A DNA stretch of 64,000 bases from UBA8438 sp963934795. GTDB taxonomy: Bacteria; Acidobacteriota; Vicinamibacteria; Vicinamibacterales; UBA8438. The stretch lies in NCBI GenBank assembly GCA_963934795.1, contig CAWWAF010000001.1:33354-97353 (forward strand). The letters are read 5' to 3'. The notes beneath the pieces were generated by a model that saw nothing but the letters and a program-made list of their open reading frames with translations, was not told the DNA's origin and searched no databases. Both the position numbers and the translations under genes were made by a program. This document shows positions 36,561-44,600 of this stretch, piece after piece; positions within the stretch are counted from its first letter, which is position 1; each line of letters opens with the position of its first letter.

Positions 36561-39016
36561 GACTCGCTTCTCCTGTGCAAGAACGGATAGCTGTTCACGA
36601 TGCCGATCACGATGGCATGCATCCCGTGGTCGTCCTCCGACGCCTCACGCACGATGCGCCGCACCGCCGGCATGTCGTAGTAGTCCAGGCCGCGGCCCAA
36701 CGCATAGGTCAGCAGCTTCTCGGTCACGGTCGTGGCGAAACGATCGGGGCGCTCAACGAGCGCCGCCCGCAGTTCGGCCACGCCATCGAACGCCGTCCCA
36801 TCCGGCAACACTCCGGATGTGTCCAGCACGTTGAACGACTCGTCCACCACGCGCGAGCGACCGATGGCGTCGAACCGCTCCAGCGCGAATCCGGCCGGAT
36901 CGATCATCGAATGACAGGCGGCGCAGGCGGGATTCGCCCTATGCGCCGACATCCGCTCGCGCATCGTCGCCACTTTGGCCTGGGTCTTCTTGTCGTTCAG
37001 CGCAGGAATCCCTGGCGGCGGATCGGGAGGTGGGGTGCCCAGAATGTTGTTGAGAATCCACTTCCCACGGAGCACCGGCGAGGTTCGGATGGCGTGCGAC
37101 GTCAGGGTCAGGATGCTGCCGTGACCCAGCAAACCACCACGAGCGCTGTCGGCCGGCAGGGCAACCCGGCGAAAGTGGCTGCCCTGCACGTTGGGAATGT
37201 CGTAGTGGTCGGCGAGGCGCTCGTTGAGGAACGTGTAGTCGGCCGTCAACAGATCGAATACCCCACGATCCTCACGGACGACACTGTCGAAGAACAACTC
37301 GGTTTCGCGCAGCATGGCCTGGCGCAGGGTCTCGTCGAACGCCAGCGCATACGGGTCACCCGGCCGAACCACCTGCTCGAGGTTGCGAAGCTGCAACCAC
37401 TGTCCGGCAAAGTTACGCGTGACAGACTCCGACCGAGCATCCGCAATCATCCGACGTGTCTGTTGCTCAAGAACCGCCGGGTCGCTCAGTGCGCCGCGCT
37501 CGGCCAACGAGAGCAGCTCGTCGTCAGGGATGCTGCTCCAGAGGAAGAAGGAAAGCCGGGAGGCCAGCTCGAGGTCGGTCACTTGATAGGACGCGCCCGG
37601 GGGCGAGTCTGCCGGGTCTCCTTCGATGCGCAGGAGGAATTCGGGGCTCACCAGCAGGCGCCGTAGCCCCATTTCGATACCCGCTTCGAAAGTGGCCCCG
37701 TCGCCACGACCCATCTCGTAGAAGCGGAGCAGTACATCGAGATCGGTACCGGACACCGGCGCCCGATAGGCGCGTCGCGCCAGCGTCGACAAGATGGTTC
37801 GCGCGCAGGCTAGCTCGTCAGCCGGAGTGGCCGGACGGCAGGAAAAAATGCGGTCACGGCTCGGCGTCTGCCCCGGCCCTCTGGCGTCGTGCGGCCCGGA
37901 GATACTCACGGTGCTGACGAATGGCAGGCTCCCACCCGGACCACCAGCGTTCCCGGACGTGCGGGGATTCTGGAAACGCTCTCGAACCTGTTCGACCAGC
38001 ACCGGAGGATTCCGCGAAAAGGCCAGGGCCAGCTCGTGCCGCCCGGCACCGACGGGCACGCGCAAGTCGAGCCTGCCACCGGTGAGATACGGATTCGGCT
38101 CGCCCTCGCTGGGCGCGGGCCCCAACGTGTAGTGTTCGACCGGCTCCCCATCCAGGGTCACCTCCAGCCGATGTTCTTCGCGCAGTCCTCGGTTGCCGTT
38201 CAATTGAACATGAACGTCATAGGCGGCATCGAGCGGAAAGAGATAGTCAACCAGCATTCCACCCCGGGTGCCGAACGGCAGGCCTTGTGCGCGTTGATGC
38301 TGCTGCTCGTCCTGCGCCGCACGAAACGTCTCGGATACCACCCCCGGCGGTGGACTACCGACGGCCAGCCGGCTAATCGATCGACTTGCGGCCAGATACC
38401 GCTCCAGCAGCGACTGCGACATCCGCAGCACGCCGCCGATGTTGTCGAAACCGAAACTCGCGTCGTCGGCCGGCAGCAGGTCGTCAACATCAACCTCAAG
38501 CGCCAGCAGATCCCGAACGGCATTGCGGTACTCGGTGCGGTTCAACCGGTGTAGAGCCACGGTTCGGCCGGGGTCCGGTGCCGCCATCCAGTTGCTGTCC
38601 AGTTGCGCTTCCAGCCACGACCGGAACCCGTCCAGCGTGGCCTCATCCGGCCGTGGGCGCCCGGCGGGCGGCATCAGCCCCGCGCGGAGCTTGCGTACCA
38701 CCTGTTCCCAATGCTGTGCCGCATCGCCAACGCGGGACAGGTCGAGCGTATCGAGGCTCAGCCCGACCGCGCGCAGCTGAGACACCATGGGCGTGCGAGG
38801 AGCGTCGGTGCCGTCCACCACCGCCTCGCTGTGGCAGGTGACGCAGTACTGATCCAGCATCGCGGCGTAGGCGTTCACAGGCTCGTCGGCGGCCGTCGGC
38901 TGGGCTGCCGCCGCGCCGCCATACAGCAAGGCGGCAGTCAGCAAAGCCGCCGCGACCGCCCGGGCGCCGTGGATGCTTGTCAATTGCACTCCAGAAACGT
39001 CAACAGTGCTTTCCAT
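36557..39016 (-). CDS. Cytochrome-containing DUF1587/1592/1588/1585 protein
   Basis: 819 residues with a signal peptide (about 15-38). An N-terminal planctomycete-type cytochrome motif CVTCH lies near 58. The DUF1587 region follows (HRLNRTEYRNAVRDLL), then the DUF1592 domain (SRLSFFLWSSIPDDELL), DUF1588 with a second heme motif CAACH in ACAACHSMIDPAGFALERFDA, and DUF1585 at the C-terminus (LTYALGRGLDYYDMPAVRRI). It is a periplasmic multidomain redox protein of unknown reaction. It is the first gene of the unit with DUF1552 and the ankyrin protein. Confidence 0.93.
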   Translation of the reverse strand: MESTVDVSGVQLTSIHGARAVAAALLTAALLYGGAAAAQPTAADEPVNAYAAMLDQYCVTCHSEAVVDGTDAPRTPMVSQLRAVGLSLDTLDLSRVGDAAQHWEQVVRKLRAGLMPPAGRPRPDEATLDGFRSWLEAQLDSNWMAAPDPGRTVALHRLNRTEYRNAVRDLLALEVDVDDLLPADDASFGFDNIGGVLRMSQSLLERYLAASRSISRLAVGSPPPGVVSETFRAAQDEQQHQRAQGLPFGTRGGMLVDYLFPLDAAYDVHVQLNGNRGLREEHRLEVTLDGEPVEHYTLGPAPSEGEPNPYLTGGRLDLRVPVGAGRHELALAFSRNPPVLVEQVRERFQNPRTSGNAGGPGGSLPFVSTVSISGPHDARGPGQTPSRDRIFSCRPATPADELACARTILSTLARRAYRAPVSGTDLDVLLRFYEMGRGDGATFEAGIEMGLRRLLVSPEFLLRIEGDPADSPPGASYQVTDLELASRLSFFLWSSIPDDELLSLAERGALSDPAVLEQQTRRMIADARSESVTRNFAGQWLQLRNLEQVVRPGDPYALAFDETLRQAMLRETELFFDSVVREDRGVFDLLTADYTFLNERLADHYDIPNVQGSHFRRVALPADSARGGLLGHGSILTLTSHAIRTSPVLRGKWILNNILGTPPPDPPPGIPALNDKKTQAKVATMRERMSAHRANPACAACHSMIDPAGFALERFDAIGRSRVVDESFNVLDTSGVLPDGTAFDGVAELRAALVERPDRFATTVTEKLLTYALGRGLDYYDMPAVRRIVREASEDDHGMHAIVIGIVNSYPFLHRRSES

Positions 39017-39101
39017 CTAAAACGGGCGCAACGGACCGCGTGACGTTATCGGACCATGCTAGACCGGCCGCAGGATGGCTGACAAGCGTAAAACAAGCCT
39101 A

Positions 39102-40172
39102 CTAGTTAGGGCCGCGTTGGACGGGCATCCCGAGCCGGTCGTTGACCTGTTCGGTGGCCCGTGGAAACCGACGCTCAAACGCCACGGTGGCGCGGGCCGT
39201 CAGACCATTGCCGGTGGCCTCGGTGGACGGCGCCAGAAAGAGCGCGGCCAAATCGCGGGCCTCGGCGAAGTGCACCCCGTCTTCGGGCCCCAGAACATAC
39301 AGCGCCGTCGACAGCAGGTCCGCGACGAGGGGGTCCTGGTGCCAGACTGTCACTGATTCCGGGCGGTAGAGCGCGTCGCCCGATCGCGGATCCAGGATAT
39401 GGGCGATTCGTTCACCGTCCACGCTGAAAGAGCGTTCCGATGCTCCGCTGGTAGCGAGCGACCCCTCGATCAGCACAATGTCCATGGCAGGCTGGCTCCT
39501 GCGGGCCGGATCGGCAATGGCAAACGGCCAGCCCTCGGAATGTCTCGTGGCCGCCGACACAGCGACCTGACCGCCGAGATCTACCCACCACGGGAAATTG
39601 CTCTCGCCGTCGGCTTGCAAACGGCGCAAAGCCTCGCCCTTCCCGAAAGCCCCGGCATCGAGCGTGACGTCTGCCAGCCGCGTCACCCGGCACGCTCCTG
39701 TTTCGGAGTTAAACGCGAAGTGGTGAAATCCAGACACCGCGCGCGCTGTTAGAAGTTCGGCCTCGGATGGGCGTCGCCCCCCGTCCCGTAGCCCCCAGGC
39801 CTCGATCAGGGCACCCACGGCTGGGTCGAAAGCGCCGTCTGTTTCCACATGCCACCGGGTCAATATTGCCCAGAGCGCGCAGACGTCCTGCCCGACCTCA
39901 AACGGGTCGCCCACGGGTTGACGATTGAGGCGGCCGAGCTCGGTGTTCTCACGCCACGTGCTGAGCGTGGCCTCGCTCTGCTCCAGGCGCCGAACCATGC
40001 GGTCTAGCTGATTCAGCGCGGCGACCCGGTCCGGCGCGTGGACCGCGAGCGTCGCGCGCGTCCCCATCAGGTAAAGCGTGCGCTCGACTTCAACCGGACC
40101 GGCAGCCAGGAGCGAATACAGGAGCAATGGAGAGAGCGTGCCGAGCGCGACGAGGCTCGGCACGCGGCTCAC
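39102..40172 (-). CDS. apbE: FAD:protein FMN transferase
   Basis: 356 residues with an N-terminal export or anchor segment (about 5-25). ApbE covalently attaches FMN from FAD to a Thr of exported flavoproteins, using Mg2+. Motifs are LYLMGTRATL, FDPAVGALIEAW, DVTLDAGAFGKGEAL (family D-x-GG-xx-KG), WVDLGGQVAVS and AHILDPRSGDAL. The GTG start overlaps the upstream stop (GTGA), making it the last of four coupled genes. The FMN-binding protein at 40642 is the obvious substrate. Confidence 0.9.
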   Translation of the reverse strand: MSRVPSLVALGTLSPLLLYSLLAAGPVEVERTLYLMGTRATLAVHAPDRVAALNQLDRMVRRLEQSEATLSTWRENTELGRLNRQPVGDPFEVGQDVCALWAILTRWHVETDGAFDPAVGALIEAWGLRDGGRRPSEAELLTARAVSGFHHFAFNSETGACRVTRLADVTLDAGAFGKGEALRRLQADGESNFPWWVDLGGQVAVSAATRHSEGWPFAIADPARRSQPAMDIVLIEGSLATSGASERSFSVDGERIAHILDPRSGDALYRPESVTVWHQDPLVADLLSTALYVLGPEDGVHFAEARDLAALFLAPSTEATGNGLTARATVAFERRFPRATEQVNDRLGMPVQRGPN

Positions 40173-40645
40173 GCCGAGATGCCGACCTTGCTGGGAAACA
40201 TGCTGGTGGAGTCTGACGACGCTCGACCAAGACGCCAGCTGATGAAGAGGTGCGCGCTGTAGCCGACGACGAACATGACACTGGTCGACACATGGGCCCA
40301 GACCATGGCCGTCACGAATTCAGGTGTCGATGCCACCTGCAGCAAGTAGCCGGACAGGGCCATTGCCGAAAAACTAAGCAGTGACATCCAACCGGACCGC
40401 CGGTTCCTTGCACTCGGCGAGATGAGCTTCTTCAATGTGTGCGAACGAAACACCATGCCGAAAAAGGCAATGAAGACCGGCGCGGCAAGCAGATGCAGGG
40501 AGAGCATGGCCGGCTGCCACGGATGATTGATGACCGCGAACGGGTCAACCGCGGTCACGGCGTACTTCATGTAGAAATACGCGAGGCCGGTCACGGTCAC
40601 GACGCCGTGCAAACCATTGAACGCCCACTGTTCCCACCACTTCAT
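40169..40645 (-). CDS. Four-helix membrane protein with conserved histidines (DUF4405/cytochrome b-like)
   Basis: 158 residues with four hydrophobic helices. Histidines lie inside or at the ends of helices: His13 (NGLHGVVTVTG), His50 (MLSLHLLAAPVF), His118 (VWAHVSTSVMF) and His131 (GYSAHLFISW), a pattern able to bind two b-type hemes. Small quinol-linked proteins of this kind accompany FMN-binding proteins in flavinylation-dependent electron-transfer loci. It overlaps its neighbours by four bases on both sides. Heme binding is inferred from histidine placement and needs spectra. Confidence 0.75.
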   Translation of the reverse strand: MKWWEQWAFNGLHGVVTVTGLAYFYMKYAVTAVDPFAVINHPWQPAMLSLHLLAAPVFIAFFGMVFRSHTLKKLISPSARNRRSGWMSLLSFSAMALSGYLLQVASTPEFVTAMVWAHVSTSVMFVVGYSAHLFISWRLGRASSDSTSMFPSKVGISA

Positions 40646-41205
40646 CGGGCTACCGCTCCACCTTCTTCTCGGCCGCGTTCCAACACCTGGTCCATCGCCA
40701 ACACCCGTCGCACAGCGGCGTTTGCCGCACCCGTCGTCAGCGTGCCGCCGAGAATGGGCTGTATCGCCCGCTGCACGGCCAGATCGTCGGTCAGAAGCTG
40801 TTTGTAGTACTGCTGCAACCAGTTCTGCGCCGGTTGATACTCGGGCGGCTCCTGAAAGGCCGTCACTTCGATCCGCTTCACGCTACCGTCAGGCTCGAGT
40901 GAAATCAGCAAGCTCTCCATTTTGGTTCGGACGACGTGGGTGTCGATGTAGGCGCGTCCCACGGTCCGTCCACCCTGCGTCGCGACGTAGCGAGCCACGA
41001 GCGCGCTTCTCACCTCGCCCCCCGCCAGCTCGCCGATCCGAACCATCTGCTGCTCGGTCAAGAACACGCGTTCCGCTTCAATCCCCGCGTGCGGAAACAC
41101 GGCGGCCAGAGCCTCCTCCCGAGTCATCTGGCCGCCCTGGGCAACTACGACCACCGTGGTCGTCACAAGCATCAACGACGCGCACATTAAGGCCACTCGG
41201 ATCAT
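40642..41205 (-). CDS. Exported FMN-binding protein, predicted ApbE substrate
   Basis: 187 residues with a signal peptide (about 1-22). The FMN-binding domain has GRAYIDTHVVRTKMESLLISLEPDG and ends with GGTLTTGAANAAVRRVL. This aligns with the SGATLTS motif of NqrC/RnfG proteins and makes Thr155 the likely flavinylated residue. The Asp and Ser usually found just before the motif are replaced, so it is a divergent site. It lies 12 bases after the porin gene and overlaps the membrane protein by ATGA. It probably relays electrons in the periplasm. Confidence 0.82.
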   Translation of the reverse strand: MIRVALMCASLMLVTTTVVVVAQGGQMTREEALAAVFPHAGIEAERVFLTEQQMVRIGELAGGEVRSALVARYVATQGGRTVGRAYIDTHVVRTKMESLLISLEPDGSVKRIEVTAFQEPPEYQPAQNWLQQYYKQLLTDDLAVQRAIQPILGGTLTTGAANAAVRRVLAMDQVLERGREEGGAVAR

Positions 41206-41217
41206 GCCAACCTCGCC

Positions 41218-42696
41218 CTAGAAGGCGTACCCCATGCTCACGTTGAACTGGTTGACGCCGGTCTCTGCGTCGTTGCTGACCCAGGCGTGGTCCACCTTCA
41301 CTACGATTTGGGAAATTGGCTTCAACTCAATACCCACCGTAAGAAACGTGTTATCTGTCGAGAGGCTGCGGGACAGGCCGTCCGGCACTCGGTCCTGAGT
41401 ATCCACCTGCTCGTAGCGAACATACGGCGTCAGCGCGACTCCAGCGGAATCCGTCTGCGAGAGCACGTTGTAACCCACTTGAATGTAGGCCCCCTGCATC
41501 CGTTCACCAACACCGTTACCGAGCAGCTGATTAAGCTGAGCCGCGTCGTCGAGGTGGGCCCTGGCGAAAAGCCCCCGCACGTCCAGTCCGCGCACTTGCG
41601 CGGCACCATGCAGGTCGAAAATGGTCGTTCGAACGCCATACTCAGCGCCATCAACCACCACCTGACCCTGTCCTGAATCACCGGTATACAAGCTAGCTCC
41701 CACAAACACTCCGGGGGTCGGCGTAACGTCGACGCGTCCGGTGAACGCCATACTCGTGGCCTTGGCCTTGTTGCCTTTCTGGCGGCCGCCGCGTACCCCC
41801 TTCGAGGAAAAGTCGAGACCGTCAAATCCGTTCATGACATAGGCCCGGAACGACACGCGGTCGAACGCTCCGTATATGCCGGCTCCATTTTCTCGCCACG
41901 TCGACGGGATAATCCGTTGTTCGGTCACCGGACGCTCGGCACCGAGGAAGACGGTCGGCTCATGGAACTCGTTGACCAGTCCCATGGGCGCCAGCAACAT
42001 ACCGCCGCGCACCCCCATGTTGTCAGTCGCCTGGTAGTCCAGGTATGCGAACTCCACGTAAATCTCATCGGCGTGCTCAATCTCGATTTCCGAGTTGAAC
42101 AGAAACTTGTCGTTGAAGCGGTACCCCGCGTAGATGATGGCGCGAAGAAAATCGGCCTTGGTCGTTTGCCCTGTTGCGGCCCCGCCTTCGTTCTCGTCTG
42201 CGTAATTTTCGAAGAGCATCTCACCATACCCGGCAATGGAGACCCCTTGACCTCGGCTGTAGGTGGACGCCGCCGACGGAGCGAGTCCCAACCGGCGGGC
42301 ATCGTCCACACTGACCGGCTGTACCCCTTCTCCTTCTCCACTACGGAGGCGCTCGACCTCATCGGCCAACAGGTCAACACGGCGCTGTAACTCCTCAACA
42401 TCCGATGGTTGCTGCTCCGTTTCGGCAGCGCCGCACGCAGCGGGTGCAATATCCACCTCAACCTCGGCCGATGTGCGCTCGGTGACCTCTTCGGAAGCGC
42501 CGACTGGAGCTCCGTCCGTGTTGCCGACAATGCCGCACGTAGCGGGTGCGATATCCGCCTCAGTCTCGGCCGATGTGGGCTCGGTGACCTCTCTAATCTG
42601 CGTTTGCGCGGTCGCGCTCGTGGCGAGGGCGCACAGCGCCAACGCCGGAATCATCTGATTGCGCCAGAAATAGCCCTGGTGTGTCTTTGTCGTCAA
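41218..42696 (-). CDS. Outer-membrane porin with coiled-coil and duplicated N-terminal segment
   Basis: 492 residues. After export (hydrophobic 15-31), two imperfect 34-residue copies (EVTEPTSAETEADIAPATCG / EVTERTSAEVEVDIAPAACG) precede a short coiled coil (about 98-118, VEELQRRVDLLADEVERL) and a phosphate-porin-like barrel ending in FNVSMGYAF. The TTG at 42696 gives a basic n-region and is used here. ATG 42654 is an alternative with a weaker signal. It is the first gene of the operon with the FMN-binding protein, membrane protein and ApbE, behind a promoter with two operators. Confidence 0.83.
   Translation of the reverse strand: MTTKTHQGYFWRNQMIPALALCALATSATAQTQIREVTEPTSAETEADIAPATCGIVGNTDGAPVGASEEVTERTSAEVEVDIAPAACGAAETEQQPSDVEELQRRVDLLADEVERLRSGEGEGVQPVSVDDARRLGLAPSAASTYSRGQGVSIAGYGEMLFENYADENEGGAATGQTTKADFLRAIIYAGYRFNDKFLFNSEIEIEHADEIYVEFAYLDYQATDNMGVRGGMLLAPMGLVNEFHEPTVFLGAERPVTEQRIIPSTWRENGAGIYGAFDRVSFRAYVMNGFDGLDFSSKGVRGGRQKGNKAKATSMAFTGRVDVTPTPGVFVGASLYTGDSGQGQVVVDGAEYGVRTTIFDLHGAAQVRGLDVRGLFARAHLDDAAQLNQLLGNGVGERMQGAYIQVGYNVLSQTDSAGVALTPYVRYEQVDTQDRVPDGLSRSLSTDNTFLTVGIELKPISQIVVKVDHAWVSNDAETGVNQFNVSMGYAF
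42436..42593 (-). repeat. Imperfect tandem duplication inside the porin gene, period 102 bp
   Basis: The segments at 42436-42491 and 42538-42593 are about 90 percent alike and lie 102 bases apart, equal to 34 codons. Each copy encodes one Cys in a conserved position (APATCG / APAACG). The duplication is in frame and lies outside the barrel. Confidence 0.75.
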
Positions 42697-42717
42697 GGGT
42701 TTGTCTCTCGGTTGCGG

Positions 42718-42746
42718 TTGCGCGCCCTGACGATCATCTCTACAAT
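42718..42746 (+). promoter_or_regulatory. Predicted promoter of a short plus-strand RNA
   Basis: TTGCGC at 42718-42723 and TACAAT at 42741-42746 are separated by 17 bases. It points away from the porin gene and into a 110-base stretch that ends at an intrinsic terminator. Confidence 0.4.
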
Positions 42747-42752
42747 AAGCAC

Positions 42753-42862
42753 CACTGATGTCATCAGCTCACGCGACCTGGTTCCAAACTGCGTCTTAAG
42801 GGAAGCGGCGAGTGACCGCTCAGTTGGCCCGCCGGGTGTGACAGCACCCGCGGGCCATTTTT
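42753..42862 (+). ncRNA. Candidate small RNA antisense to the porin leader
   Basis: The segment starts about seven bases after a -10 element and ends at an intrinsic terminator. It contains a small hairpin (AGCGG at 42804-42808 with CCGCT at 42816-42820) just before the terminator stem. No open frame with a ribosome-binding site is present. It would be complementary to the 5' leader of the iron-type porin operon. No known RNA family is recognised. Confidence 0.35.
42825..42862 (+). terminator. Rho-independent terminator (plus strand)
   Basis: TGGCCCG...GGGTG pairs with CACCCGCGGGCCA over 13 pairs with one bulged C and a six-base loop, followed by TTTTT at 42858-42862. No plus-strand protein gene precedes it, so it most likely ends the candidate small RNA. 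On the minus strand it would form a stem in the porin leader. Confidence 0.65.
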
Positions 42863-42888
42863 GCTACACACTCAAACTGAATCAATAA

Positions 42889-42903
42889 TGAGACTCGATC
42901 TCA
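42889..42903. promoter_or_regulatory. 7-1-7 operator downstream of the porin promoter
   Basis: TGAGACT-C-GATCTCA, close to the perfect palindrome before feoB. It lies at about +8 to +22 of the predicted porin transcript, the same relative place as in the feoB promoter. Confidence 0.62.
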
Positions 42904-42916
42904 ATTTGATATCGCA

Positions 42917-42945
42917 ACTATATATCCGACCACTTTGGTCGTCAA
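42917..42945 (-). promoter_or_regulatory. Predicted promoter of the porin-ApbE operon
   Basis: On the minus strand TTGACG (42945-42940) and TATAGT (42922-42917) are 17 bases apart, giving a start near 42910 and a leader of about 215 bases. Operators flank it on both sides. Confidence 0.6.
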
Positions 42946-42952
42946 TAGAAAA

Positions 42953-42967
42953 TGAGACTGGATCTCA
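42953..42967. promoter_or_regulatory. 7-1-7 operator upstream of the porin promoter
   Basis: TGAGACT-G-GATCTCA lies just upstream of the -35 element. Centre-to-centre distance to the other box is 64 bases, about six helical turns, so both face the same side of the DNA. Confidence 0.6.
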
Positions 42968-43047
42968 AAAAGATCGCCTGACCGTGCAGGGGTGCGCAGC
43001 GGTCCTCGGGTCGATCAGTCCCGGCAGGAGACGCGATAGGGAGTAGT

Positions 43048-43077
43048 GAAGCGCCGGCGCGGGTGCGCCGGCGCTTC
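43048..43077 (-). terminator. Strong GC-rich hairpin after the NHL gene
   Basis: A perfect 13-bp stem (GAAGCGCCGGCGC with GCGCCGGCGCTTC) and a four-base loop lie 47 bases after the stop of the minus-strand NHL gene. There is no long T run, so it may slow or protect transcripts more than terminate by itself. Confidence 0.6.
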
Positions 43078-43124
43078 GGTGTGTTCAAGCCATCGCCCCA
43101 GGGACCTGGAGCGTTGGCTGCCTG

Positions 43125-44198
43125 CTACTGCTCGTTTGATGTCTGTGCGGTCTGGTTCAGCAGCAGTTTCTGCACGCGCCAGTTGTTCATGTCGGCCACG
43201 AACAAGGTGTTCTCATCGCGGCACGACAGACCGTGAATCCAGTTGAACTGTCCCGGGCCCCGGCCAGACTCACCCAGGTAGCCCAACATCTCGCCCTCCA
43301 GCGTCATCTTGTAGATGCGGCCGGGATCTTCGTCGGACGCGAACAGGTACTGTGTGTCACCACCGGAAATACACAGGGTCCACGGCGCGTGCGCGTCCGG
43401 TCGACCCGGGTTCCGGTTGCCAAGCACCGGCTGATAGTTCTTGTCGAAGGGGACGGCCATGACGATCGACTTCAGGAGATTGCCATCACTGTCGAACTTC
43501 TGAATCCGCCGGTTGGAGCGGTCGGCTACATAGACGTTGCCGGCTCGATCCACCTGCAGGCTGTGCGGCAGACGGAACTGACCGGGTTCGTTGCCGTACC
43601 CCCCCCAGGACTTGAGCCAGTTGCCCCACTTGTCCATCTTGCCCACGCGTGAGTTGATGTACCCGTCGCTGACGTAGATGTTGCCTTCCGCGTCCCACCC
43701 GACATCTGTCGGTCCACCAAAGTACCCGTCGACAGCCCGCGCTTCGCTAGCTGGCGGATGGTGGTATTCGTCGAACCCTTCGGGCCGACGCCCCAGATTC
43801 AGGGTGACGTAGCCGTCGGGGTTGATCTTGGTCACCGCGTTGGTCCCCTTGTCGACAATCCAGAGGTTGTCCTCGTTATCGAAACGGACCGAGTGGCCGT
43901 AGCCGAAGCCGTAGACGTTCTGACCAATCTCGCGGACGAAGTTACCGCGATCGTCGAACTCGAGCAGGTTGGTCGTGGCATTGCCGAACAACGGACCGCT
44001 GGTCGACGAGCCCGGATGGTTCAGCACAATCAGGTGGCCCTTGGAGTTCTCCGCCACCCCCAGCGTCTCGCCCAGATTCATCGTGGGCGGGTATTTCAGG
44101 TAGTCCGGCACAGATACGTACGGGATTTCTGGCACAGTCTGCGCGAACGCGGGCGCGGCAAACGCTATAAGCGCCACGGCGGCAATGAGACGTTTCAC
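43125..44198 (-). CDS. Exported NHL-repeat beta-propeller protein
   Basis: 357 residues from GTG 44198, chosen because AAGGAGG lies five bases upstream. A longer frame to 44366 adds a non-signal sequence. A signal peptide (about 1-20, LIAAVALIAFAAPAFAQ) leads to NHL repeats (FDNEDNLWIVDKGTNAVTKI, DAEGNIYVSDGYINSRVGKM, DRAGNVYVADRSNRRIQKF). It resembles peptidyl-alpha-hydroxyglycine lyase-like propellers, but a catalytic role is unproven. The upstream region carries an inverted repeat at 44267. Confidence 0.84.
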   Translation of the reverse strand: MKRLIAAVALIAFAAPAFAQTVPEIPYVSVPDYLKYPPTMNLGETLGVAENSKGHLIVLNHPGSSTSGPLFGNATTNLLEFDDRGNFVREIGQNVYGFGYGHSVRFDNEDNLWIVDKGTNAVTKINPDGYVTLNLGRRPEGFDEYHHPPASEARAVDGYFGGPTDVGWDAEGNIYVSDGYINSRVGKMDKWGNWLKSWGGYGNEPGQFRLPHSLQVDRAGNVYVADRSNRRIQKFDSDGNLLKSIVMAVPFDKNYQPVLGNRNPGRPDAHAPWTLCISGGDTQYLFASDEDPGRIYKMTLEGEMLGYLGESGRGPGQFNWIHGLSCRDENTLFVADMNNWRVQKLLLNQTAQTSNEQ

Positions 44199-44266
44199 GG
44201 GAACCTCCTTGAGACCGGTCGGAGACCGGGAGCGGATCACGAACAGATAGTGCCCAATCATAGCGC

Positions 44267-44290
44267 AGACAACGCCCACTGGCGTTGTCT
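44267..44290. promoter_or_regulatory. Perfect inverted repeat, possible operator of the NHL gene
   Basis: AGACAACGCC-CACT-GGCGTTGTCT lies immediately upstream of a minus-strand TATGAT (44262-44257) and would cover the -35 region of the NHL gene, 70-90 bases before its GTG. It may be a repressor site or an RNA hairpin. Confidence 0.45.
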
Positions 44291-44600
44291 GGTTGTTCGG
44301 GCACACCACTATGATAAGGTGAGGAATTGACCATCTCCCGTCTCTGGTGGGTGTTGCCACGCTCACATGTGGCCGTCAGTAGATGGAAGGACCCAAGCCG
44401 ATGCGCTTTCAGATTATCGTCCGTCACTCGTAAGCGCTCCGACCTCCGGTTAGGTCTGCCAGATCCGCACCCGGGACCGCAAGTCCCTCACTACAAACGC
44501 TGATTTGTCGCTGTCCCCGCCCCGGGCGGTCGAGCGACCCGTGTTCTTGCTCGTGCTGTGGGACTCCCCATAGACGAGGCTTTGCCATCGTGTCTTACAG

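Larger units (their letters stand above)
42697..43124. other. Intergenic region with iron-type operators, promoter, candidate small RNA and terminator
   Basis: 428 bases lie between the porin start and the end of the NHL gene. From left to right they hold a plus-strand promoter (42718-42746), a predicted plus-strand small RNA ending at a terminator (42862), the porin promoter flanked by two operators (42889-42967), and the terminator of the NHL gene (43048-43077). No protein-coding gene is supported here. Confidence 0.6.

Noticed and set aside
42697..42910. FMN, cobalamin or other known riboswitch in the porin leader
   Set aside because: None of the conserved cores of these riboswitches could be found; only generic stems and a terminator are present.
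44420..44560. Possible tRNA or structured RNA upstream of the MATE gene
   Set aside because: Small hairpins occur, but there is no cloverleaf, T-loop sequence or CCA end.
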